Of a stretch of DNA of 64,000 nt, positions 16,569 through 24,594 are shown in pieces. The position numbers and the translations under genes were made by a program. The stretch is from Armatimonadota bacterium (GTDB lineage: Bacteria; Armatimonadota; HRBIN16). The notes beneath the pieces were generated by a model. The model worked only from the letters and a program-made list of their open reading frames with translations, was not told the origin of the DNA and made no database searches. The stretch is taken from the NCBI GenBank assembly GCA_026003195.1, contig BPGU01000003.1:62001-126000 (forward strand), written 5' to 3'. Position 1 is the stretch's first letter, and each line of letters starts with the position of its first letter.

Positions 16569-16597
16569 TTGACAATCACGCAAGGATGTGATATTGT
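16569..16597 (+). promoter_or_regulatory. Promoter of the RHS locus
   Basis: TTGACA (16569-16574), 17 bases, TATTGT (16592-16597). The -35 box is perfect. The signal-peptide start at 16681 follows with AAAGGAGGGGGC. Confidence 0.6.
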
Positions 16598-16680
16598 GTC
16601 ACCAGTAGCGCAGCTCCCGCAGTGTGGCGAAAATCTCCAGAGGGCTTTTCATCACAACACAAAGGAGGGGGCTTACCAAA

Positions 16681-18162
16681 ATGTTACGACGCTTTCCGTC
16701 TCTGCGCACACTGGCTACCGTGTGCATCCTGAGCCTCACCGTGCAGGTAGCCGCTCCGCTCTTCGCCTCCTCCGACATGAGTGGGGGTAGAAAGGACAGT
16801 TTCCTCCCTTTCCACTGACAAAAATCCCTCTTCCAGTAAACTGCTCGCCTGGACAAACGGGCTATGGAACCTCATCCTCTCCCATTTGCAATCGGGTGCA
16901 CCACCTCTGCAACCTGCTCCAGGTTCCCCACAGCCCTGGCAACCCGCTTACCCCGTCTACAGCGGAGTAGCGAGGTGACGGCGGTGACCGACCCGATGGG
17001 CAGGCAGACGCAGTTCACGTATGATGCCACAGGCAACCTGACGCAGGTGCGTGACCCGCTGGGCAACACCACCCGTTACAGTGACCAGTGCTGTCGGGTG
17101 ACGCAGCGCACGGACGCATTGGGCAGAGTGACCACCTACAGTTACGACGGTTGGGGCAGGCGGGTGCAGCAGGTCTCTCCTGCGGGCACGACGACGGCGA
17201 CGTATGATGGGGCAGGCAGGCTGGTTCAGGTAGTGGATGCAGCCACCAACACGACCGAGACGTATGTGTGGAACGCGGACGGCACGTTGGCGAGTTTTCC
17301 GGGTCCGGGTTACACGCGGTTACTGGAGTATGACGAGGAGGGGAGGCTCATCCGCATTCGCCGGGATCACGGTGGTGGCAACGTGCGGTTGGCATACGAA
17401 TACGCCTACGGTTTTGACGGCGGCAGGCGGTGGCGCAAGGATTACCTGAACGGGGTGTGGACACGGTATCCCTGTGGTGTAGCGTGCGGAGCGGGTGATC
17501 TGGTAGAGCAGCAGAAGCCGCTGGAGGGTGGCAGCTGGACGACGAGTGCCCTGTATTTGCAGGGTATCTCTCTGGTACGTCGAAACAGTGAATGGCATCA
17601 CTCTGACCCGTTGGGCACGGCGGGGGTGATCACGAACGGGAGTGCACAGGTGGTGAGCAACAACCTGTACGATGTATTCGGGGTGTTGCGGTATCAGCAG
17701 GGCAGTGCGCAGACGCCGTGGAGGGATTCGATGTTTAGGGCTGCAGATGAAGGCTTCTATCAACTTCGTAGTGGAGTTTATGCAGTTGAAATATCCAAAT
17801 ACAAACGCGGTTGGAGAAAACTCTGCCGTGTGGTTAAAGACTTCATTGTAGACTGCGGCTTAGAGGTCTATGAGAAGTGCAAAGAGATCAAGGACAAGTG
17901 TGACCTCTTCAAGCCAGTTTTTGATTGCACCCAATGTGCTGCCCTAACGATCGAAGCAGGAAGGCAGTGTAATCACTGGCTGGACACAGATGTCGGTTTT
18001 GAGTGGTGTCTCAATCATCCCAAATGCGCAGGCAATAGTCTTTGCTGTGCACAACATTGTGTCAACGATTGGCTAGCCCAGTACGGAGGACAGACATGGA
18101 AGGACTGTATCGATCGATGCGTGGATGTGGTCAAAAAGTCTTGGGAGGTAGCAGCGCAATGA
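16681..18162 (+). pseudogene. Decayed RHS/YD-repeat protein with Cys-rich C-terminal tip
   Basis: A good start at 16681 (AAAGGAGGGGGC before the ATG) encodes a signal peptide (RTLATVCILSLTVQVAAPLF) but stops at 16818. A second frame (about 16781-16978) carries on with ERTVSSLSTDKNPSSSKLLA, and a third segment (open from 16864, coding by similarity from about 16976) gives the YD repeats: VTDPMGRQTQFTYDATGN, ALGRVTTYSYDGWGR. The normal long N-terminal part of RHS proteins is missing, so this is a frameshifted, internally deleted gene. The core ends with the RHS-type motif NLYDVFGVLRYQQG at about residue 270 of the last segment. A divergent C-terminal tip follows with about 14 cysteines (DCTQCAALTIEAGRQC, CCAQHC), unlike the core in base composition. 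Tips of such proteins are usually toxins; this one is not recognised. The remaining open frame (16864-18162, 432 codons) could still be translated. Confidence 0.7.
17660..17730 (+). repeat. RHS core end, copy 1
   Basis: DNA coding NNLYDVFGVLRYQQGSAQTP, just before the Cys-rich tip. A second, diverged copy is at 18793-18857. Confidence 0.8.
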
Positions 18163-18860
18163 GATGGTCTTTTCTTGTCTGGATCTTTATTTCGGTTGTG
18201 TTTTTCACTCACAGTGTTACTGCTCAAAAGCCGCCCTTTTTAGTACTCCATCGCGAGGAACAGCAGGAGGCAGTACACACTACTAGGCAGGCAGTCAAGT
18301 GGTGGCTTGAACGAAAATATTCCAATCTATATTCGTTGTATTCATCAGCAGCAAGTTTTTTGAACAGTGAAGGCGTTCCCGAAAGCGAGAGGAAGGCGCG
18401 TTTTATCAAGTGGTGCTCGGCATGGCGAGAACGTAACCCTTATAACTCGCGTCTGTCCGAGGACGAGAAGATAGAGCGCCTCCGCACAGTGGACGTCAGC
18501 ATCAAGTTACTGACGGGGTTCGTCTTGATGGGCATGAAAAGTAGCTACTCGAATGCTTTGATAAAAGGAACATGGCCTCGCGACACGAAGGTTGCCTTTG
18601 TGGAGTTTCACATCCGTGGTAGAAGATACATTCAGCCGCTTATTCGAGAGGACAAGAGATGGAAGATACTAGCCATACCCTTGACTTTTGATGAGCAGAT
18701 GATACGCGAATATGAGGGAGTTCGGGAAGATGGCACTGATAGACCTCATCCCGCGAGGGGTGGAGCATCCGAACGATCACCTCGTTCCAGCCACAACCTG
18801 TATGACCTGTTCGGGGTGTTGCGGTATCAACAGGGCAACGCCGAGACGCCGAGGAGGTAG
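18159..18860 (+). CDS. Secreted NTF2-like protein, candidate RHS immunity gene, ending in an RHS core remnant
   Basis: 233 residues from the ATG at 18159, which overlaps the RHS stop in an ATGA; GGGAGGTAGCAGCGCA is the ribosome site. A signal peptide (FLVWIFISVVFFTHSVTAQ) is followed by about 170 residues that look like an NTF2/SnoaL-type fold (QAVKWWLERKYSNLYSLYS; VAFVEFHIRGRRYIQPLIRE; DKRWKILAIPLTF). Position directly behind a polymorphic tip suggests an immunity protein, but a signal peptide is unusual for a cytoplasmic immunity protein and would suit a toxin acting in the periplasm. The C-terminal ~40 residues carry SHNLYDLFGVLRYQQG, a diverged copy of the RHS core end, so this protein reads into the remains of a second RHS unit. 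The original end may have been lost. Confidence 0.6.
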   Translation: MRWSFLVWIFISVVFFTHSVTAQKPPFLVLHREEQQEAVHTTRQAVKWWLERKYSNLYSLYSSAASFLNSEGVPESERKARFIKWCSAWRERNPYNSRLSEDEKIERLRTVDVSIKLLTGFVLMGMKSSYSNALIKGTWPRDTKVAFVEFHIRGRRYIQPLIREDKRWKILAIPLTFDEQMIREYEGVREDGTDRPHPARGGASERSPRSSHNLYDLFGVLRYQQGNAETPRR

Positions 18861-19238
18861 AAGGGCAAAGAGTCAGCAGAAGAAGGGTTGCTACGGAGGA
18901 AAACCATCGGTTATCTCCTCCCTGTCGCGAGATTACTGAACCATATTGTCACGGCGCAGTGAGCATACTCGGACGACTTCTTGAAGTGCCTGTACGACTG
19001 CTTTAACCGACGGTGGCGGGAGGAGGGGTTTCCATCTATTGTTGACTGAGCATGTCTCGTTGCGTCAGTGTGTTGTTTCTTGGCGCCGAACCCCTTCTGC
19101 TGCACTCCTGCCACTGTGTGTCTGGGTGCCTATGCTGGAAAGGCTTTCGGGATTATTACATGGTGTGCAGCCTACTGCGCAGGAGTACCGGTCAGCGTGA
19201 AACCGGTAATCCCCAAACCGATCGCCTGCTTACAATAG
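18793..19238 (+). pseudogene. Remnant of a second RHS core end and Cys-rich tip
   Basis: The core motif (NLYDLFGVLRYQQGNAETP, DNA 18793-18857) is followed in the same frame, past stops at 18858, 18960 and 19047, by a coherent Cys-rich sequence. It includes SDDFLKCLYDCFNRRWREEG, CCFLAPNPFCCTPATVC and WCAAYCAGVPV, and ends at 19236-19238. It looks like a displaced older tip that was cut off when the current tip and immunity gene moved in. It occupies most of the gap to the next gene at 19290. Confidence 0.55.
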
Positions 19239-19289
19239 CTACGTCCACCGGTCGATGACACCACGTGCACCCAAAGGGGTGACGACAAG

Positions 19290-19859
19290 ATGAAAGCAAA
19301 AAGAAACATGGCTTCCGCATGGATGATGGGGGTAGCAATATCGCTAGGATGGCTCGCCTATCGCGAAGCGCAAAAAGCCACTTCTCATGCTGCTGGAGCA
19401 GACCAGTCCATCGTCGTCTTGCTGCAATGGGGATCCCTGTCCGTCCTGGCTGTACTCCCTTTCTGGCGGTTATATGGTGAACCTCTTTGGCTTGTGTGGA
19501 CGTCTATACTGACCTTGTTCGGCTGGCTGACTGTCGTCGCCGGCTACCCACTCTACGTAGGTGGTAACTACCACGATTTCAGCTGGAGCCTGACGGTGTA
19601 TGCAGTAGTAGGTGCGATAGTGTACGCCTACTATCGCTCGCTGGACACGAGAGGCGAGACGACTGCTCCTCTGCTTTTGACCTCACTCGTTCCTTCGGCG
19701 GTGGTAGCGATAGTCGCGCTCTTGAATCTCGCCTGGCTCACTGCGCACGGATACTGGCTATCCACAGGAGCGGTAATGCTGTCACTCGTCACGGTAGTCG
19801 GAACAGTCACAGCGATGAGGGTGCTTAACAACCCCCCTGAAGCAACCCAACACCTGTAA
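19290..19859 (+). CDS. Membrane protein of unknown function
   Basis: 189 residues, family not recognised. Five or six hydrophobic helices are seen (for example WMMGVAISLGWLAYR, LLQWGSLSVLAVLPFWRLY, LTVYAVVGAIVYAYY, LVPSAVVAIVALLNLAWLTA, AVMLSLVTVVGTVTAM). Charged loops are short and no motif stands out. The ATG at 19290 has AAGGGGTGACGACAAG upstream. It stands alone between RHS remnants and the end of the larB operon on the other strand. There is a repeat in the 120 bases after it (19899-19923). Confidence 0.6.
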   Translation: MKAKRNMASAWMMGVAISLGWLAYREAQKATSHAAGADQSIVVLLQWGSLSVLAVLPFWRLYGEPLWLVWTSILTLFGWLTVVAGYPLYVGGNYHDFSWSLTVYAVVGAIVYAYYRSLDTRGETTAPLLLTSLVPSAVVAIVALLNLAWLTAHGYWLSTGAVMLSLVTVVGTVTAMRVLNNPPEATQHL

Positions 19860-19898
19860 TCGTACGGTCGTCCATAACGCTCCTGATGGGCGCACACT

Positions 19899-19923
19899 GG
19901 CTCGGCAGGAGCCTCGCCCTCCA
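19899..19923. repeat. 25-bp dispersed repeat, copy 1
   Basis: The 25 bases starting GGCTCGGCAGGAGCCTCG and ending CCCTCCA are identical at 39283-39307. Both copies lie in intergenic space. Confidence 0.7.
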
Positions 19924-19979
19924 AAGAAGATGGCGAGAATCGTTCTTGCTTCCTGACTTCACGGGAACGAGCGCAAACG

Positions 19980-20735
19980 CTAGCCGCAATTCACCAGATG
20001 TGCCAGGTAGCCTGCTCCGAAGCCGTTATCGATATTGACCACCGCCACCCCGGGCGCACAGGAGTTGAGCATGGTCAACAGCGGCGCGAGACCTCCAAAG
20101 TGCGCTCCGTAGCCCACACTGGTCGGCACGGCGATCACGGGACGGCTGACCAGCCCGCCTACCACGCTGGGCAACGCGCCTTCCATCCCTGCCACCACCA
20201 CCAGCACGTGCGCCCCAAACAGCTTTTCCGATTGCGACAGCAGCCGGTGCAATCCGGCAACGCCCACATCGTACAACCGCTCCACGCGACTGCCCATCTC
20301 CGATGCGGTTACCGCCGCCTCTTCCGCCACAGGAAGGTCGGATGTGCCCGCCGCCACCACCAGCACGTAGCGGTCTTGCGGTACCGCGCTCTCCGGCTCG
20401 CTTTCGCCCAGCGCCAGGATGCGCGCCACCTCATGATAGCGGACGCGGGGAAAACGCTCTTTCACGATCGCCGCCAGTTCGGGAGTAGCACGAGTAGCCA
20501 GCACCTTGCGATGGCGGTTGCTCAGCCGTTCTAAAATCGCCAGCACCTGCTCCGGCGTTTTTCCCTGACAGAAGACCACCTCGGGGAAACCGCTGCGCAG
20601 GGCGCGGTGTGTGTCGATACGAGCGAACTCCAGATTCTCATAGGGCAGAACGCGCATCCGCTGCAACGCTTCCTCTACCGAAAGCGTGCCCGCACGCACC
20701 GCCTGCAGAATCCCTTCCAGTGCGCTAACGTCCAT
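19980..20735 (-). CDS. larB: Nickel-pincer cofactor biosynthesis protein LarB
   Basis: 251 residues from the ATG at 20735; a TTG five codons earlier is possible. The C-terminal half resembles the PurE family: VLVVAAGTSDLPVAEEA, LYDVGVAGLHRLL, VVVAGMEGALPSVVGGLV and VAVPTSVGYGAHFGG. LarB carboxylates and hydrolyses nicotinic acid adenine dinucleotide to pyridinium-3,5-bis-carboxylic acid mononucleotide, the first step towards the NPN cofactor of lactate racemase and related enzymes. It overlaps the larE stop by 11 bases. LarC (nickel insertion) and LarA are not in this window, so the pathway must continue elsewhere or be incomplete. Confidence 0.93.
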   Translation of the reverse strand: MDVSALEGILQAVRAGTLSVEEALQRMRVLPYENLEFARIDTHRALRSGFPEVVFCQGKTPEQVLAILERLSNRHRKVLATRATPELAAIVKERFPRVRYHEVARILALGESEPESAVPQDRYVLVVAAGTSDLPVAEEAAVTASEMGSRVERLYDVGVAGLHRLLSQSEKLFGAHVLVVVAGMEGALPSVVGGLVSRPVIAVPTSVGYGAHFGGLAPLLTMLNSCAPGVAVVNIDNGFGAGYLAHLVNCG

Positions 20736-21579
20736 CTGCCACCACTCCAACCGCGCCGGCGGGAATAACGCCCTGCTTGCGTAGCGGCTCGTTCAGGCTG
20801 CCCGTGCGGTAGCCCGCGAGGTCTAACGTCACATAGAGATAACCAATCTCCTTGAATCGGGTGACGATGATGTCTGCCAGATCCACCACGCGGGCGAGGT
20901 CTGCCTTCTCCACCTCGATACGGGCGATGATATCGTGATGGCGCACGCGGAACTGTCGGAAACCCAGCTCGCGCAAGCACCGCTCCGCCGCGTCCACCTG
21001 CGCCAGCAGTTCGGGGGTGATGGTTGTGCCATACGGGAAGCGCGAGGAGAGACACGCAAACGATGGCTTATCCCAGTTGGGCAAGCCCGCCGCCTGCGCC
21101 GCCCGACGGATATCCTCTTTGGTGAATCCCGCTTCGCGCAGAGGACTGCGCACGCCCTTCTCCGCCGCCGCACGCATTCCGGGACGGTAGTCGCCTTCGT
21201 CGCCCGCGTGCGAGCCGTCTGCTACCCAGCGGATACCGTGCTCATCCGCTATCCGCCGTATCACCCCGAACAGTTCGGTTTTGCAGTGGTAGCAACGGTC
21301 GGGGTTATTCACTCGGAAGTGCGGGTTGCTCAGCTCGTGTGTGCGTACGACTACGTAGCGCCAGCCGCGCTCCTCCGCCAATCGGCGTGCCTCTTCGATC
21401 TCGCCGGCAGGAAAAGCCTCTGAATCTCCGATGACCGCCAGCGCGTTCTCGCCCAGCACCTCGTGCGCCGCGTGCATCAGGTAGGTGCTGTCCACACCGC
21501 CCGAATATCCTACAGCCACACTGCCCATCTCGCGCAGGATGGCGAATAAGCGTTGCTCTTTCTCCTGCCAATCCAGCAT
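20725..21579 (-). CDS. larE: ATP-dependent sulfur transferase LarE
   Basis: 284 residues from the ATG at 21579 (GGAGGGGATAGAG upstream); the longer open frame is in the dacA overlap and is not LarE-like. The PP-loop VAVGYSGGVDSTYLMHA (residues 21-37) binds ATP. Cysteines at C96 and C99 (DRCYHCKTELF) and C176 (KPSFACLSSR) are present. In sacrificial LarE a single cysteine, corresponding to C176, donates its sulfur. In the three-cysteine class, known from Thermotoga, the trio holds a 4Fe-4S cluster and the enzyme can turn over. This protein therefore looks like the cluster type. It lies between dacA (3 bases upstream) and larB. Confidence 0.93.
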   Translation of the reverse strand: MLDWQEKEQRLFAILREMGSVAVGYSGGVDSTYLMHAAHEVLGENALAVIGDSEAFPAGEIEEARRLAEERGWRYVVVRTHELSNPHFRVNNPDRCYHCKTELFGVIRRIADEHGIRWVADGSHAGDEGDYRPGMRAAAEKGVRSPLREAGFTKEDIRRAAQAAGLPNWDKPSFACLSSRFPYGTTITPELLAQVDAAERCLRELGFRQFRVRHHDIIARIEVEKADLARVVDLADIIVTRFKEIGYLYVTLDLAGYRTGSLNEPLRKQGVIPAGAVGVVADGR

Positions 21580-21581
21580 CT

Positions 21582-22814
21582 CTATCCCCTCCATCTTATG
21601 GTACCCGAACGGCGCGTATCCACACGACGGCGATAACCGTTCAGCCTGCCTCTTCGGACGAAACGATTGGTCACCCAGATGAACGCTCCCAGTACCACCC
21701 ACAGCGCGAGGCTCAGGCGGGTGACCATCCTCGCCTCTACCGCCGCGGCGACGGGCACTTTCGCCACCACCTTGCCGTTCAGCACCGCCTGCAGCTCCCC
21801 CAACGGCTGCCCCTGCTGGATAGGAGGTCGGGCAGAAGCCAGCTGCAGAACCGGTTTCACCTCGTTCTCCCATCGTCGCGGCACGATGACGCGCAAAGGC
21901 GCAGCGGCCACCACAGGTACCGCCTCTGGCTTGGCTCCCTCTACCTTCACTTCGCCAACCGTACCACCTGCCTGCGCCAGGTCAATGCGCGTGTACTGCT
22001 TATATGCCCACTCGATGAGCGCATGGGTATCCTTATCCGCGTCGGTGCTGCCCAGCACCACCGAAATCAGCCGCCAGCCGTTGCGCGTGACCGAACCCAC
22101 AAAGCACCTGCCCGCCTTTGCCGTGTAGCCCGTCTTGATGCCGTCCGCACCCGGCAGGTGCTTCAGGCAGTGCGCGTGCGTAGTCACTACCACGTCCTGC
22201 TGGTTGACCGAGCGCAGGATGCGTGCCTTCTGCGTGCGCACGATATCGTTAAAGAGCGGGTTCTGGATGCAATAGCGAGCCAGCGTCGCCAGGTCGCGCG
22301 CGGTGGAGTAGTGATTCGGGTCGTCCAGTCCGTGCGAGTTGGCGAAGTGCGTGTTCGTCAAGCCCAGTTCCTGCGCTTTCTCGTTCATCAGCTCCACGAA
22401 ACGCTGTTCGGTGCCGCACAGGTACTCCGCCGCCGCCACGCACCCGTCGTTGGAGGAACGCAGCAGGATAGCGTATAGCATATCGCGCAAGGGAATGGTC
22501 TCGCCGGGCGTCATGTTGAGGTTGGCGTAGCGCGTGCGAATGGCGTTCTCGGTGGCGACCACCAGGTCGTCCAGGTTGCCCCGCTCGATGAGCAAGATAG
22601 CGGTCATCATCTTGGTGGTGCTGGCGATAGCCCGCCGCTCGTCTGCCCGCAGCTCGTACAACACCTGCCCGGTCTCGGCATCCACCAGGATCGCGGATTT
22701 CGCCTTCAAAACCGGCGGCGGGATGGCGTACGCCACCCCTGCAATCAGAGACCAGATGAGAGACAGAATAAGGACTTGTCGCACCGCTTCACCGCTCCTC
22801 CTGCTTTTGCGCAT
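21582..22814 (-). CDS. D-alanyl-D-alanine carboxypeptidase (serine-type, S11 family)
   Basis: 410 residues from the ATG at 22814 (CAGAGGGGAATCTGCTTG upstream). A signal peptide or N-terminal helix (VLILSLIWSLIAGVAYA) is followed by the penicillin-binding motifs SxxK at S65-TTK68, SxN at S120-SN122 and KTG at K227-TG. A C-terminal DUF-type beta domain and a membrane-anchoring helix (LSLALWVVLGAFIWV) end with a basic tail. It trims the terminal D-Ala of peptidoglycan pentapeptides in the periplasm. Its start overlaps the scpB end by 26 bases. The family name dacA/dacF is likely but the exact subgroup is not clear. Confidence 0.92.
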   Translation of the reverse strand: MRKSRRSGEAVRQVLILSLIWSLIAGVAYAIPPPVLKAKSAILVDAETGQVLYELRADERRAIASTTKMMTAILLIERGNLDDLVVATENAIRTRYANLNMTPGETIPLRDMLYAILLRSSNDGCVAAAEYLCGTEQRFVELMNEKAQELGLTNTHFANSHGLDDPNHYSTARDLATLARYCIQNPLFNDIVRTQKARILRSVNQQDVVVTTHAHCLKHLPGADGIKTGYTAKAGRCFVGSVTRNGWRLISVVLGSTDADKDTHALIEWAYKQYTRIDLAQAGGTVGEVKVEGAKPEAVPVVAAAPLRVIVPRRWENEVKPVLQLASARPPIQQGQPLGELQAVLNGKVVAKVPVAAAVEARMVTRLSLALWVVLGAFIWVTNRFVRRGRLNGYRRRVDTRRSGTIRWRG

Positions 22815-23340
22815 CAAGCAGATTCCCCTCTGGGGCGTTCAGTTCCTCCAGTTCGGGGAGTTCCTCTAAAGAGTTCAGACCGAAATAGTGCAAAAACTGC
22901 GGTGTGGTGCCGTACAGCACCGGTCTACCCGCCGTCTGTTTGCGTCCCACTTCCTGAATCAGCCCCCGCTGGAGCAGGGTACGTATCACGCCGTCTGATT
23001 GTACCCCACGAATCGCCTCGATCTCAGGCAAGGTAATGGGCTGGCGGTAGGCAATGATGGCGACCGTCTCCAGCGCGGCACGCGAGAGCTTGCTCGGCTG
23101 CGGCTGCAGATAGCGTGCCACCACCTCTGCAAACTCCGGGCGCGTGCACAGCTGATAGCCTCCCGCCACCTGCACCAGCTGCAACCCGCTCTCCTGCAGT
23201 CGCTGCTCCAGAGCGCACAGCGCAGACTGAATCTGCTCTTCGTCCGTCTGCAACACCTCACCCAGCGTCTGGATCGGCACCGGCTCCGTCGCCACAAACA
23301 ACACGCACTCTAACGCGCGGCTAAGCTGCGGGATGTTCAT
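22789..23340 (-). CDS. scpB: Segregation and condensation protein B
   Basis: 183 residues, typical length. Winged-helix pairs are seen in LSRALECVLFVATEPVPIQT, then SRAALETVAIIAYRQPITLPE and VIRTLLQRGLIQEVGR, with the C-terminal GRPVLYGTTPQFLHYFGL. ScpB dimers bind ScpA as part of the SMC condensin complex. It overlaps the end of scpA by 20 bases, so the two are probably coupled. The C-terminal acidic tail (SLEELPELEELN) is common in ScpB proteins. The next gene, dacA, overlaps its end by 26 bases. Confidence 0.95.
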   Translation of the reverse strand: MNIPQLSRALECVLFVATEPVPIQTLGEVLQTDEEQIQSALCALEQRLQESGLQLVQVAGGYQLCTRPEFAEVVARYLQPQPSKLSRAALETVAIIAYRQPITLPEIEAIRGVQSDGVIRTLLQRGLIQEVGRKQTAGRPVLYGTTPQFLHYFGLNSLEELPELEELNAPEGNLLDAQKQEER

Positions 23341-24082
23341 CCGTTCCCTCCCTTCGCGCCCACAGGGTAATCTCGCCGAACAGATGCTCTTGCCGCGCTT
23401 CTACCCGCTCCTGCCGCATCAACTCTAAAACCGCCAGAAAGGTCAACAGCACATCCCATCGGGTGAACGGCGCGTCCAGCAAATCCTCAAAGCGCAAGCC
23501 ACCCTCCGCCGATTGTATCCGCCGCCACACCTCCACGATTTTGAGCCGGAGCGACAGCCTCTTGCGTGGGATGAGGATAGCGGGTGGCGGCGCATCTACC
23601 GCTTCCACCAGCAACCGTTCCAGTGCACGCAACAGGTGCTGTGGCGTGAGTTCGCCTATCGGGATGGGCAGTTCGTAATCGGGCATGGGCGCATCGGGGC
23701 TGCGGAAGAACCACTGCTTGCGCTCCGCTTCCCACGTTTGCAGGGTCTCCACCAGCGCTTTGTACTTTTGATATTCCACCAGTCGCGCCACCAGTTCCGC
23801 GCGGGGGTCTTCTTCTTCCTCCTCCTCACTGGGGCGGGGCGGTTTGGGCAGCAACATGCGCGATTTGATTTCCAGCAGCGTCGCCGCCATCACCAGGAAC
23901 TCGCTGGCGATTTCCAGGTCTAGCTCCTCCATCAGGCGGAGGTATTGCAGATACTGGTCGGTGATAACGGCGATCGGGATGTCCGTAATCGGCACTTTGT
24001 TTTCGCGCACGAGGTGAAGCAGAAGGTCTAAAGGACCTTCGAAAATGGGCAGATGGAGCACCATCGGAGCCAGGGAGGGCAT
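23321..24082 (-). CDS. scpA: Segregation and condensation protein A
   Basis: 253 residues from the ATG at 24082, which has GGAGGCTATTTGCTG upstream; the in-frame ATG at 24115 has no ribosome site. N-terminal LPIFEGPLDLLLHLVRENKV and AVITDQYLQYLRLMEELDLE are ScpA signatures, the middle has a Glu-rich stretch (SEEEEEEDPRAE) and the end has a winged-helix (FTRWDVLLTFLAVLELMRQE). ScpA is the kleisin that bridges the SMC heads. It begins 17 bases after the DISARM drmC stop with no promoter between, so its transcription may now depend on the DISARM operon. Confidence 0.94.
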   Translation of the reverse strand: MPSLAPMVLHLPIFEGPLDLLLHLVRENKVPITDIPIAVITDQYLQYLRLMEELDLEIASEFLVMAATLLEIKSRMLLPKPPRPSEEEEEEDPRAELVARLVEYQKYKALVETLQTWEAERKQWFFRSPDAPMPDYELPIPIGELTPQHLLRALERLLVEAVDAPPPAILIPRKRLSLRLKIVEVWRRIQSAEGGLRFEDLLDAPFTRWDVLLTFLAVLELMRQERVEARQEHLFGEITLWARREGTDEHPAA

Positions 24083-24099
24083 CAGCAAATAGCCTCCAT

Positions 24100-24594
24100 T
24101 TATTGCGAGTTCCATGATAGCAGATTGCTTATAAGTCTATCTATTACACCAGCAAGCACCCATACAGGCTCTCCTTCCACAAGTACTCCTACCTCATGAT
24201 TGACAACCATACCACCCCACGATAAGTTCGCCGAACCTATGACAGCTTTTTTTCTGTCTGCTATAACTACCTTAGCATGAAGTTCTCCTCCCCCTACATC
24301 GTCGAACGCGTAAATCTCCACGTGCGGAAAGCGTGCTTTCATGTCCAGCAGATTCTTCCGGACAACTGGCGAGAACGTCCATGGCTTGTTCAGAATAAAG
24401 ATTACTCTAACGCCACGTGCTGCAGCCTGCTGAGCCTTCAATAACAGGTCTACAGCCGATTCTGCAATAAGGTATGCAATAATCGTCACCTCATCCTGTG
24501 CCGATAAGATGATCTCTTCAACTGCAGGCTGTACTGCGCGAAATTCGTGGCCGGTGAAGTACCTGCCAGTGACCAGCAGCTGGTACGAACTCAT
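24100..24594 (-). CDS. drmC: DISARM protein DrmC, phospholipase D-like
   Basis: 164 residues from the ATG at 24594, which overlaps the drmB stop in an ATGA. A single PLD (HKD) motif is seen as H106-x-K108-x4-D113 in ELHAKVVIADRKKAVIGSAN. PLD proteins need two HKD motifs, so a dimer is likely. In known DISARM systems DrmC is a nuclease-like PLD protein. It is the last gene of the operon. It shares the lower GC content of the drm block. The product is probably active in phage DNA processing, although in some DISARM tests drmC was dispensable. It is not a phospholipase by context. Confidence 0.85.
   Translation of the reverse strand: MSSYQLLVTGRYFTGHEFRAVQPAVEEIILSAQDEVTIIAYLIAESAVDLLLKAQQAAARGVRVIFILNKPWTFSPVVRKNLLDMKARFPHVEIYAFDDVGGGELHAKVVIADRKKAVIGSANLSWGGMVVNHEVGVLVEGEPVWVLAGVIDRLISNLLSWNSQ

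Noticed and set aside
19052-19258. 68-codon plus-strand open frame
   Set aside because: It lies across the RHS relict in another frame; the in-frame relict (stops at 18960 and 19047) is the better explanation.
20725-20750. TTG start of larB at 20750
   Set aside because: An ATG at 20735 with a GGTGG-type ribosome site is a simpler choice.
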